Positions 1-6,616 of a stretch of DNA of 28,351 nt are shown here, one piece after another. The notes below the pieces were generated by a model. It did no database searches, was not told the DNA's origin, and worked only from the letters and a program-made list of their open reading frames with translations. The DNA lies in NCBI GenBank assembly GCA_035486355.1, contig DATHNE010000230.1:1-28351 (forward strand). The letters are read 5' to 3'. A program made the position numbers and the translations under genes. Position 1 is the first letter of the stretch. Each line of letters starts with the position of its first letter. The stretch comes from Palsa-883 sp035486355 (GTDB taxonomy: Bacteria > Pseudomonadota > Alphaproteobacteria > Acetobacterales > Acetobacteraceae).

Positions 1-264
1 GACGGCGCCGGCTGGCACCAGCAAGGCAAGCGATTGTGCGTCCCCGACAATATCACCCTGCTGCCGCTGCCGCCCTACGCACCAGAACTCAACCCGATGG
101 AGAACATCTGGGACTATCTGCGCGGCAACAAGCTCAGCCAACGTGTCTGGGATAGCTACGAGGCCATCCTCGCCGCCTGCACGGAGGCATGGCTGTTCCT
201 CGTCACTGATCTGGCGCGCATCGAATCAATCGCACATCGTGCTTGGGCATGCGTCAATCTTTGA
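1..264 (+). mobile_element. IS630-family transposase, C-terminal part (gene enters from the left edge)
   Basis: The open frame runs from base 1 to a TGA at 262-264 and has no start inside the window, so only about the last 87 residues are visible. They carry the segment LPPYAPELNPMENIW, typical of the end of the DDE catalytic domain of IS630-type transposases; the Glu after NPM is the expected third catalytic acid. The two Asp residues would lie outside the window. These enzymes cut and paste short insertion sequences, usually into a TA dinucleotide. The element's right end should lie between the stop and about base 305, where a truncated chromosomal gene begins in the same frame. The left end is out of view, so whether the element is intact cannot be judged. 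Confidence 0.85.
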
Positions 265-300
265 GTCGCCTGGTATAATTTCCTACCATCGGCGCACAAC

Positions 301-519
301 ATCACAGGCTATCGTGGCGCCACCGTGCTTCGACGCACCATCGGTGACGAGGTGGAATTCCTCACGATCACGCGCTTCGAAACGCTGGATGCCGTCCGGG
401 TCTTCGCCGGTGAGGATGCCGAGGCAGCTCATGTGGCACCGTACGCGCGCGAGCTGCTGTCGCACTTCGATGCGCAGTGCCAGCATTTCGAGTTCGTGGT
501 CGAGGACAAGCCAGCCTAA
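301..519 (+). pseudogene. Antibiotic biosynthesis monooxygenase-like protein, 5'-truncated remnant
   Basis: From about base 301 the frame reads ITGYRGATVLRR, then GDEVEFLTITRFETLDAVR and FAGED, ending in LSHFDAQCQHFEFVV. This matches the second half of the small (about 100-residue) ferredoxin-like ABM-domain proteins. The first 30 or so residues, including the normal start, are missing, and the upstream DNA is the end of an IS630-type element. A GTG at 325 could give a 64-residue product, but it falls inside the conserved domain and has no clear ribosome-binding site. I read this as a gene cut by the insertion. The family contains heme-degrading and quinol-type monooxygenases and many members of unknown role, so the original substrate is not predictable. 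Confidence 0.65.
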
Positions 520-638
520 TCCGGCAGCCCTTTGCCGGGGGACAGCTCCAGCCACATCGCGTTCAGCACGGCGAAAGCGGCGGCGCAGCGGGGCCTCGGT
601 CTTGCACGACAGCCGGGCGGCGCCGTGCCCGTAACGTC

Positions 639-660
639 ATGGCCGGCCCGTGCCGGCCAT
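639..660. repeat. Perfect palindromic hairpin, REP-like
   Basis: ATGGCCGGC, a CCGT loop and GCCGGCCAT form a perfect 9-bp stem. It lies between the monooxygenase remnant and the 3' end of gloA. The flanks (CGTC before, CCGCG after) resemble a palindromic element that I recall as common in alphaproteobacterial intergenic DNA. It could also help end transcription of the lpxI-gloA transcript, which runs into it, though there is no T-tract. Confidence 0.6.
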
Positions 661-734
661 CCGCGCTACGACAGGGGAGCGCAGATGGCAGGCACAGGCC
701 CCGGCCGCGACGGAGAGGTTGTCGTGGTGGCGGC

Positions 735-1121
735 TTACGCCCGCTGCACCAGCTCGATCGCGTAGCCGTCGGGATCCTTCACGAAGGCAATGATCGTGCT
801 ACCGAACTTCACCGGACCGGCCGGGCGGGTGATGGTGCCGCCGGCCTTGGCCGCGACCTCGCACGCCGCCGTCACATCAGGCACACCGACGGCCAGGTGG
901 CCGAACGCATTGCCCTGCTCATACTTCTCGACACCGTAATTATAGGTCAGTTCGATGACGGAGCTGCTGTCCTCATTCCCGTAACCAACAAATGCCAGCG
1001 TGTATTTCCCATCCGGCACGTCGCGCCGGCGCAGCTCGGTCATGCCAAACGCCTTGGTGTAAAAATCGACGCTGCGCTGCAGATCGCCCACGCGCAGCAT
1101 GGTGTGCAGAAAACGGCTCAT
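735..1121 (-). CDS. gloA: Lactoylglutathione lyase (glyoxalase I)
   Basis: The 128-residue protein is a single-domain glyoxalase I of the bacterial type. The enzyme isomerises the hemithioacetal of methylglyoxal and glutathione to S-lactoylglutathione in the cytoplasm. The four metal ligands sit at the expected places: His6 in FLHTMLRV, Glu57 in SVIELTYNYG, His75 in FGHLAVGV and Glu123 in GYAIELV. This spacing equals that of the short nickel-type E. coli enzyme. The ATG at 1121 overlaps the lpxI stop as ATGA, so the two genes are translationally coupled. The longer open frame upstream is only the shadow of lpxI. The lipid A and detoxification roles are not obviously connected; shared transcription may simply reflect housekeeping. 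Confidence 0.95.
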   Translation of the reverse strand: MSRFLHTMLRVGDLQRSVDFYTKAFGMTELRRRDVPDGKYTLAFVGYGNEDSSSVIELTYNYGVEKYEQGNAFGHLAVGVPDVTAACEVAAKAGGTITRPAGPVKFGSTIIAFVKDPDGYAIELVQRA

Positions 1122-1987
1122 TCGCTGTCTCTCCCTTCCAACAGACTGTCCGGGTCCAGCCCCAGCAGAAAAATCCCGGCCGCGTCCGCCGCGGCAATCG
1201 CCGCATCCCGGTCGGCCAGCAACGTGCCGCCGGCCTCGAACGCAATCCCCTGCAGCCCGGCCGCCGCCGCGCCGCGCACCGTACGCACCCCCAGCGTCGG
1301 CAGGTCCGCCCGCCGCTCCTGCCCCGGCTTGACCAACTTTACCAACACGCCGGCGGGCCCAGGCCGCACCAGGTCCGCACAGCGCGCCAGCATCGCATCG
1401 GTCCCCTCGACCGCCTCGACAGCGAGCACCAGCCCCTGCTGCACCACGCACCCCTGCCCCACATCGACACCGCCCAACGCGCGGACCACAGCCACGCCGC
1501 GGGCGATGTCCGACATCGCCAGCGCGTCGGGCGTGATCCGGCCCAACACACCTGAGGGCGCCAGCGCCTCCCGCAAGATCTCGTGTGCGCCGAGGACACG
1601 AAACCCCTCCTCGCCCAGCACCTTGATCACCGCCGCCAGCAGCCCGTCATCGCCGGCAAACGCGGCCCGGCCGATGCGCAGAAACATCCGCGACCCTTCA
1701 GCGTCGGGGCGCAAATCCAGCAGCGACGGCCGCCGCACCGTGCCGATCAGCACCAGATCCTGGCAGCCCTGCCCGCGCAACGCATTGAAAATACTGCCGA
1801 CCGCGCCCATCCGGATCACCCGGTGCGGCCAGGGCGCCAGAACCGCGGGGTCGGCAAACCCTTCCAACCCCACCAGAAACACCGGACGGCCGGCTGCCGT
1901 CGCAGCCGCGGCCACGCGCCCCGGCAGAGCGCCGCCGCCGGCCAAAATGCCCAGGGACGGGCGATCCGCCTGCACCGGATCGGTCAC
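1118..1987 (-). CDS. lpxI: UDP-2,3-diacylglucosamine pyrophosphatase LpxI
   Basis: The 289-residue product matches the LpxI (DUF1009) family, which hydrolyses UDP-2,3-diacylglucosamine to lipid X and UMP in lipid A synthesis and replaces LpxH in many alphaproteobacteria. Visible family features are the N-terminal LGILAGGGALP, the central MSDIARGVAVV region and the C-terminal GLVLAVEAVEGTDAM block, followed by LVKLVKPGQ and RADLPTLG. The GTG at 1987 places LGILAGGG near residue 12, as usual; the open frame continues upstream to 2140 in low-complexity sequence without family similarity. It ends in an ATGA overlap with gloA. In many alphaproteobacteria lpxI lies between lpxA and lpxB; here neither neighbour is present. 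Confidence 0.92.
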   Translation of the reverse strand: MTDPVQADRPSLGILAGGGALPGRVAAAATAAGRPVFLVGLEGFADPAVLAPWPHRVIRMGAVGSIFNALRGQGCQDLVLIGTVRRPSLLDLRPDAEGSRMFLRIGRAAFAGDDGLLAAVIKVLGEEGFRVLGAHEILREALAPSGVLGRITPDALAMSDIARGVAVVRALGGVDVGQGCVVQQGLVLAVEAVEGTDAMLARCADLVRPGPAGVLVKLVKPGQERRADLPTLGVRTVRGAAAAGLQGIAFEAGGTLLADRDAAIAAADAAGIFLLGLDPDSLLEGRDSE

Positions 1988-2327
1988 AGTAACCGCGCCG
2001 CAACTATCGCGCGCGCACACTGACCCTTCGACACCCCAGCCCGCTCCATACCAACCCGCCTTACACCAAGGACCCTGCACGGCACGCCAAGCACTGCTCC
2101 CACCCACGCCCCCGACCCGCCGACCTCCGCAGTCATCCACTGCCTGCGCCTGCTGGCCGAGGAAGCCGCGGGCCTGGGTCTACCGCGCACCCACGTGGCA
2201 ATATGCCAAGTCCTGCAGATATGCGAGGCCGCGTGCTGCCCCACCGCGCCGGGGACCCACGGACCCCAGGTCCAATAGCGTTCGGGCCGGGCGGGCGGCG
2301 CGGCGGGCGGAGAGCCGCGCGGTCCCC
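1988..2327. other. 340-base interval between leuD-like gene and lpxI; possible small gene remnant
   Basis: No complete gene is convincing here. On the plus strand an open frame ending in TAG at 2276-2278 reads, from about 2135, IHCLRLLAEEAAGLGLPRTH and then VAICQVLQICEAACC, an amphipathic helix-like stretch with codon use like real genes. It has no ATG, GTG or TTG in frame upstream, so it may be a decayed or non-canonically started small gene. The minus strand only has a proline/arginine-rich shadow frame. The final 60 bases before the leuD-like stop are extremely GC-rich and could fold, but no classic terminator with a T-run is seen. Confidence 0.3.
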
Positions 2328-2855
2328 TCAACGGCTGGGCGGGACAGGACCTTGTTCGCGCTGGTAGCGCTGGAAGGCGAATTCCGGCAGGCCGCCCGCG
2401 GCGAATATCTGCTCGATCAGCGGCGGGAATTTGCGGAGCGCCACGTGCCTCCCGGTCGCCGGATTGCGTACAGTTGCGGATTGATAGTCGATTTGCAGGC
2501 TGTCTCCGTCATCGACGATGTCTGTCACCCCAGGCGCCATGAAAATCGGCAGCGCGCGGGCGATGTTGTTCCGCAGGAACAGGCGGGAGACGGATTCAAC
2601 GACGATCGCCGCGATGCCGACCTCCCGCAACACCAGTCCTGGCCGGCTGGACCCGCAGCCAAAATTACGGCCGGCGACCAGGACATCGCCCGGCCGGACC
2701 TGCTGCGGGAACTCGGGCCGGTACGCTTCCATGGTGTGCAGTTTCAGCTCCGCCATGGTCGGATAGCGATAATAGGGATTGATCGCGTCGGTCTCGATCG
2801 AATCACCGAACTTCCAGACCCGCCCGCGGATGGCGCTATTCAGATCAAAGCCCAC
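2328..2855 (-). CDS. Aconitase-family small subunit (LeuD/DmdB-like)
   Basis: The 175-residue swivel-domain protein pairs with the LeuC-like large subunit to make a hydro-lyase that dehydrates and rehydrates a hydroxy acid. It has the N-terminal KFGDSIETDAI segment (residues 15-25) and the GRNFGCGSSR loop (62-71) that contributes the catalytic Ser and substrate-binding Arg. The residue after that Arg is Pro, where most relatives have Glu, Asp or Gln. The GTG start at 2855 lies inside the end of the upstream gene (11-base overlap) and has an AAGGAGG site six bases ahead. It is the last gene of the operon. Isopropylmalate, dimethylmalate, citramalate or another branched acid are all possible substrates; leucine synthesis is unlikely because the neighbours are catabolic. 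Confidence 0.88.
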   Translation of the reverse strand: MGFDLNSAIRGRVWKFGDSIETDAINPYYRYPTMAELKLHTMEAYRPEFPQQVRPGDVLVAGRNFGCGSSRPGLVLREVGIAAIVVESVSRLFLRNNIARALPIFMAPGVTDIVDDGDSLQIDYQSATVRNPATGRHVALRKFPPLIEQIFAAGGLPEFAFQRYQREQGPVPPSR

Positions 2856-4125
2856 GCAGCACCTCCTTCGGGTTGACGATCTCACCGGCGAGCGCCGCCG
2901 CCGCGACGGTGAGTGGTCCACCGAGATAAATCTCGGCATTGGGGCTGCCTTTGCGCCCCTTGAAGTTGCGCGTGGTCGCGGTGATGCAGACTTCGCCGTC
3001 CGACAGGAAGCCGACACGTGGCTGGCAGATGCCGCAACCCGGCGTGATCACCTGTGCGCCGGCCTCGATCAACTGCTCAATCAATCCGGCGCGCAGGCAT
3101 TGCAGATAGACGCTCTGTGAGGCTGGGGAGATCAGAAAGCGTACGCCACGGGCAACCTTCCGGCCGCGTAACACCCGTGCGGCGATCTCGATATCCTCGA
3201 ACCGGCCGTTGGCGCAGGAGCCGATCTGCGCCTGCTGGATGGCGGTGCCGGCCACCTGATCGATCGGCACGATATTGCCGAACTGATGCGGCGCGGCGAC
3301 GACGAAGGGCATTTCGTCGATGTCCACGGTGATCTCGCGGGCATAGGTCGCATCGGGGTCGGCGGCGACCGATTCGAAAGCGCGGTCGGTGCGCGTGCGC
3401 AGGAAGTCGTGCGTCACCGCATCGGCCGGAAACATCGCGAACTTCGCGCCCAGCTCCACGCCATGCGCGGCCAGACACATGCGGCTGTCGATGCTCAGGT
3501 CGGGGACTAGCGGCCCGGTGTATTCGATCGACATGCTGGCGGCGACATCCTCGCCATAGAGGCCCGCCAGATGCAGCACGATATCCTTGGCGATGGGATA
3601 GGTCGGCTTGTGTCCGGTCAGCGTGATCTTGATCGACTCCGGTACCTGGAACCACAGCTCGCCGAACAGCAGCGCATAGAACATATCGGCACGCGTCATG
3701 CCGGTACCGCCGACGTTCAGCGCACCGTAGCTGATGCAGTGCGAGTCATTGCCGACCACCAGTTCGCCCGGACGCATCAGGCCATAATCCGCCATCATCT
3801 GATGCGCGATGCCGGGTTCGGAATCGTGGAAGCATTTGATGCCGAGCCGCTCAACCTCCTTGCGGACGCGCGCGTTCACATCGGCGAGCGCCTGGCTGAG
3901 TGTCGGCTGGTGGTGATCCATCAGCACGAACACCCGATCCGGATCCCACACGCGCGGCAGGCCGTCCTTGAAGCCCGCTTGCGCGGCCATCTCGATCATC
4001 GGTTCGTCGGCGTGATAATGGCACATCGCGCCGTCGATCCGCGCTTCCACAAGGTCCCCGGCACAGGCGTCAGTGCCTGCGAGATTGTGGCGTGACAAGA
4101 GTTTTTCGGCGATCGTCTGTCCCAT
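2845..4125 (-). CDS. Aconitase-family large subunit (LeuC/DmdA-like)
   Basis: The 426-residue protein is a 4Fe-4S hydro-lyase subunit of the LeuC/HacA/DmdA group. The three cluster cysteines are present: Cys304 in GSCANGR, and Cys364 and Cys367 in TPGCGICQP. Other family blocks are MDHHQPT (69-75), GIKCFHDSEPGIAHQM (95-110), VGNDSHCISYGALN (124-137) and the C-terminal TRNFKGRKGSP. It begins at the ATG at 4125, 35 bases after the lyase-family gene; a TTG further upstream is less likely. Together with the small subunit it should interconvert hydroxy-acid isomers through an unsaturated intermediate. In the nicotinate fermentation pathway DmdAB does this on dimethylmalate beside a lyase of the same superfamily as the neighbour here, so a similar branched C4-C6 acid is plausible but unproven. 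Confidence 0.9.
   Translation of the reverse strand: MGQTIAEKLLSRHNLAGTDACAGDLVEARIDGAMCHYHADEPMIEMAAQAGFKDGLPRVWDPDRVFVLMDHHQPTLSQALADVNARVRKEVERLGIKCFHDSEPGIAHQMMADYGLMRPGELVVGNDSHCISYGALNVGGTGMTRADMFYALLFGELWFQVPESIKITLTGHKPTYPIAKDIVLHLAGLYGEDVAASMSIEYTGPLVPDLSIDSRMCLAAHGVELGAKFAMFPADAVTHDFLRTRTDRAFESVAADPDATYAREITVDIDEMPFVVAAPHQFGNIVPIDQVAGTAIQQAQIGSCANGRFEDIEIAARVLRGRKVARGVRFLISPASQSVYLQCLRAGLIEQLIEAGAQVITPGCGICQPRVGFLSDGEVCITATTRNFKGRKGSPNAEIYLGGPLTVAAAALAGEIVNPKEVLRGL
2862..2868 (-). promoter_or_regulatory. Strong ribosome-binding site for the leuD-like gene inside the leuC-like gene
   Basis: AAGGAGG on the minus strand sits six bases before the GTG at 2855, within the last codons of the large-subunit gene. 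It decides the start of the small subunit and implies coupled synthesis of the two chains. Confidence 0.75.
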
Positions 4126-4160
4126 GGTCTTCGCTTTGCGACGCCCCAAGGCGTCGCCCT

Positions 4161-5087
4161 TTACGTTCGATATTTGCGCAGCATGTCCGCAGAAAAATAG
4201 CGTTGCTCAAGGTCTTGTTGTTTCGCGGCCGTTTCGCCCTCGGCGCCAGGGGTCGGTTGTGGATAGGGCCGTCCGGCGCGGGCGGCGAGGAATGCGTCCC
4301 ATGCCCGCATGTCGTTCGCCTGGAAGTCGCGCATGAAATCGGCCAACGCGGCCCAAATGACGTGATGGGTGAAGCTGGGGCACCAGGCGATGGAGACACC
4401 GAGCTGGAGGTGCTCGGCGAAGCTGAGGTAGCGCGGCAGCTTGCCTTTCATGAAGGAGAACGGGCCATTCACCACCTGGCGCGCCTGGGTGATCTCGTCG
4501 GTCGAGTGCGGCGATTCAAGCTGGACCCAATCGACGCCGGTATCTTCTCGATAGGCGCGCAAGCGGGTCAGGCAATCGTCGAAACTGCTGTTCGCGGCGT
4601 CGCGCGCATAGCACTGCGCCATCACGACGAAATCAGGATCGAGTTCATTTCGCATGTCGACCGCGGCGCGATAACGCGCGATGGCTTGTTCGATCGGGAC
4701 GACTTCCAGCCCGGCGCTTTGCGTGCGGCGCTTGCCTTCGATCGGCTGGTCGTCGATGCGGATACCGGCGATGCCGGCGCGGATGCATTCGCGCACCAGG
4801 CGGCGCACCGCCATGACGCCGCCATGACCGGTGTCGCCATCCAGGATGATCGGGAAGGACACGCTGCGCGCGATCCAGCCGCCGATCTGCACGCATTCCA
4901 TCATGTCGAGCGCACCGACATCGGCGAAGCCGGTATAGCCGCCGACCACGCCGCCGGTGCCGACGAACCCGGCTTCGCAACCTTCGGCTTCCATCACGCG
5001 GGCGAGCGCGGCGGTGGGTGGGTGCAGCACCGCCAGCACCTTGTCGCGGCGCCGGATCAATTCTTGTAGTCGCGTTGAGGGACGCAT
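4161..5087 (-). CDS. Isocitrate lyase/PEP mutase-superfamily protein without the lyase cysteine
   Basis: The 308-residue protein has the TIM-barrel features of the isocitrate lyase/PEP mutase superfamily: DGDTGHGG at 83-90 (magnesium site) and GIRIDDQ at 108-114. Classical C-C lyases (isocitrate, methylisocitrate, dimethylmalate) follow this with a KKCGH or KRCGH loop carrying the acid cysteine; here the loop reads EGKRRTQSAG (117-126) and has no cysteine. Further blocks are FVVMAQCYARDA (153-164), QLESPHS (189-195) and FSFMKGKLPRYL (210-221). The gene starts at ATG 5087 (or the adjoining GTG 5090), directly at the stop of the flavoprotein gene. It probably makes or breaks a C-C bond next to a carboxylate, or hydrolyses a keto acid; the exact reaction is unknown. 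Confidence 0.85.
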   Translation of the reverse strand: MRPSTRLQELIRRRDKVLAVLHPPTAALARVMEAEGCEAGFVGTGGVVGGYTGFADVGALDMMECVQIGGWIARSVSFPIILDGDTGHGGVMAVRRLVRECIRAGIAGIRIDDQPIEGKRRTQSAGLEVVPIEQAIARYRAAVDMRNELDPDFVVMAQCYARDAANSSFDDCLTRLRAYREDTGVDWVQLESPHSTDEITQARQVVNGPFSFMKGKLPRYLSFAEHLQLGVSIAWCPSFTHHVIWAALADFMRDFQANDMRAWDAFLAARAGRPYPQPTPGAEGETAAKQQDLEQRYFSADMLRKYRT

Positions 5088-5089
5088 CA

Positions 5090-6601
5090 CTAGTCGGCCG
5101 CCGCCGCTTGTTGGCGCGAGGCGGCGAATGCGGCGGCTTCCCGGCCGGCCAGCCGACCGAACACCGCGCCCGCCATCAGGCCCGTGCTGCCCGGATAATT
5201 GAAGTAGTAGAGGCCGCCGACCAGCTCACCAGCCGCATACAGACCCGACAACGGTTGATCCTCGATATCCAGCACGCGCGTTTCGGTATCGATCTTCAGG
5301 CCGCCAAAGGTGAAGGTGATGCCGCAGCCCACCGAATATGCCTCGAACGGCGGCTTCGCCAGTGTGTTGGCCCAGTTCGATTTGTTGATCAGCAGACCCA
5401 CCGTGCCGCGGCCGTCCTTGATGTTCGGATTGAATTCGACCTCCGCCTGCACCGCGTTATTGTAGGCACGCACCGTGTCCATGAAGCCCTGGACACTGAC
5501 GTCCTGCATCTTGGCCACCAGCTCTTCCAGTGTATCGGCCTTCACCTTGGTGGCTCCGCGCAGTTTGTATTCATCCCGCAACAGATGCGTGACCTGCGAG
5601 TCGAATACCTGCCACGCGTAACTGCCAGGCTGGTGCAGCACCACACGGCCGTATTTGGCATAGGTGTAATTACGGAAATCAGCGCCTTCATCAAGGAAGC
5701 GCGCGCCATCCGCGTTCACCATGATGCCGAACGGATAGCTATGCCGATAACCGGCGTGATGCCCGTCGACGTCGCCGAATTCGGACGCATACCGTTCCCA
5801 CGCGACCGAGTGGCAACCGGACCACTGGCCATAGGACTGCGCGCCGATGTCGAGCGCCATGCGCAATCCGTCGCCCGTGTTGTAGCGCGTGCCACGCACC
5901 TTCGCGAGATCCCAGCTCGGGCCGAGATAGCGCGTGCGCCATTCGCGATTGGCCTCGAAGCCACCGCAGGCCAGCACCACGGCCGGCGCGCGCACGTCTT
6001 CCTCGATCCCGTCGATCTCGACGCGCACGCCGACCACACCACCGCGCTCGCGGATCAGCGAGCAGGCCCGCGCACGATAGCGCACCTCAATGCCAAGCTG
6101 CTCGGCGGACTTGTACTGTGCCTCCACCAGGCCGACACCGCCGCCGTTGGCGTAGATCACCACACCACCGAAGAACTTGAACTTGCCTTGGTGGTTGTAG
6201 GCCTGACGTCCGTAATTCGGCACGAAGCGCACACCACGACCACGCAGCCATAGCACGGTGTCGGTGCTGTTCTGCACGATCACCTCTGCCAGTTCTGGAT
6301 CGATATGATATTGGGTAATGCGGAACAGGTCGTCGAGATACTGCTCGGCGGAATACGTGCCGAAATCAGTACGGCCGATCTCGTCATCGGTCAGATCGGG
6401 CACGACACGACGGATATCCTCGGCACCTGCGTGCACCATGCGGAAACCGCCACCGGTAAAGGCACTGTTGCCGCCGCGCTTTTCCTGTGGTGCCCGTTCC
6501 AGCACTAGCACGCGCGCGCCGTGCTCGGCCGCCGACAGCGCCGCGCTCAGCGCCGCGTTGCCGCCCCCGACCACGATCACATCATAGGCATTCATCGGCA
6601 T
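5090..6601 (-). CDS. FAD-dependent dehydrogenase, tricarballylate dehydrogenase (TcuA)-like
   Basis: The 503-residue flavoprotein belongs to the fumarate reductase/succinate dehydrogenase flavoprotein group. The FAD-binding start is YDVIVVGGGNAALSAALSA, followed by VLVLERAP and KRGGNSAFTGGG. The C-terminal FAD part reads TRVLDIEDQPLSGLYAAGEL and NYPGSTGLMAGAVFGR. The N-terminal pattern with GGGNAAL and RGGNS is that of TcuA, which oxidises tricarballylate to cis-aconitate in enterics. No signal peptide is seen, so it is cytoplasmic. TcuA normally hands electrons to the membrane iron-sulfur protein TcuB; no such partner lies in the operon. The ATG at 6601 has a GGAGAG site about eight bases ahead. 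It should introduce a C=C bond into a poly-carboxylate; a 3-ketosteroid-like substrate is a weaker alternative. Confidence 0.85.
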   Translation of the reverse strand: MPMNAYDVIVVGGGNAALSAALSAAEHGARVLVLERAPQEKRGGNSAFTGGGFRMVHAGAEDIRRVVPDLTDDEIGRTDFGTYSAEQYLDDLFRITQYHIDPELAEVIVQNSTDTVLWLRGRGVRFVPNYGRQAYNHQGKFKFFGGVVIYANGGGVGLVEAQYKSAEQLGIEVRYRARACSLIRERGGVVGVRVEIDGIEEDVRAPAVVLACGGFEANREWRTRYLGPSWDLAKVRGTRYNTGDGLRMALDIGAQSYGQWSGCHSVAWERYASEFGDVDGHHAGYRHSYPFGIMVNADGARFLDEGADFRNYTYAKYGRVVLHQPGSYAWQVFDSQVTHLLRDEYKLRGATKVKADTLEELVAKMQDVSVQGFMDTVRAYNNAVQAEVEFNPNIKDGRGTVGLLINKSNWANTLAKPPFEAYSVGCGITFTFGGLKIDTETRVLDIEDQPLSGLYAAGELVGGLYYFNYPGSTGLMAGAVFGRLAGREAAAFAASRQQAAAAD

Positions 6602-6616
6602 TGTCTCTCTCCAGCG

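Noticed and set aside
477..2876. A 799-codon open frame on the plus strand
   Set aside because: It is antisense to gloA, lpxI and the leuD-like gene, is rich in Arg/Pro/Ala as expected from a high-GC shadow, and shows no family motif.
2328..4125. Leucine-biosynthesis leuCD
   Set aside because: leuB and leuA are absent, the neighbours are an importer and catabolic enzymes, and the pair is placed beside an ICL-family gene as in dimethylmalate-type pathways.
5018..6253. A 411-codon plus-strand frame across the flavoprotein gene
   Set aside because: It is antisense to a complete TcuA-like protein and has no motif of its own.
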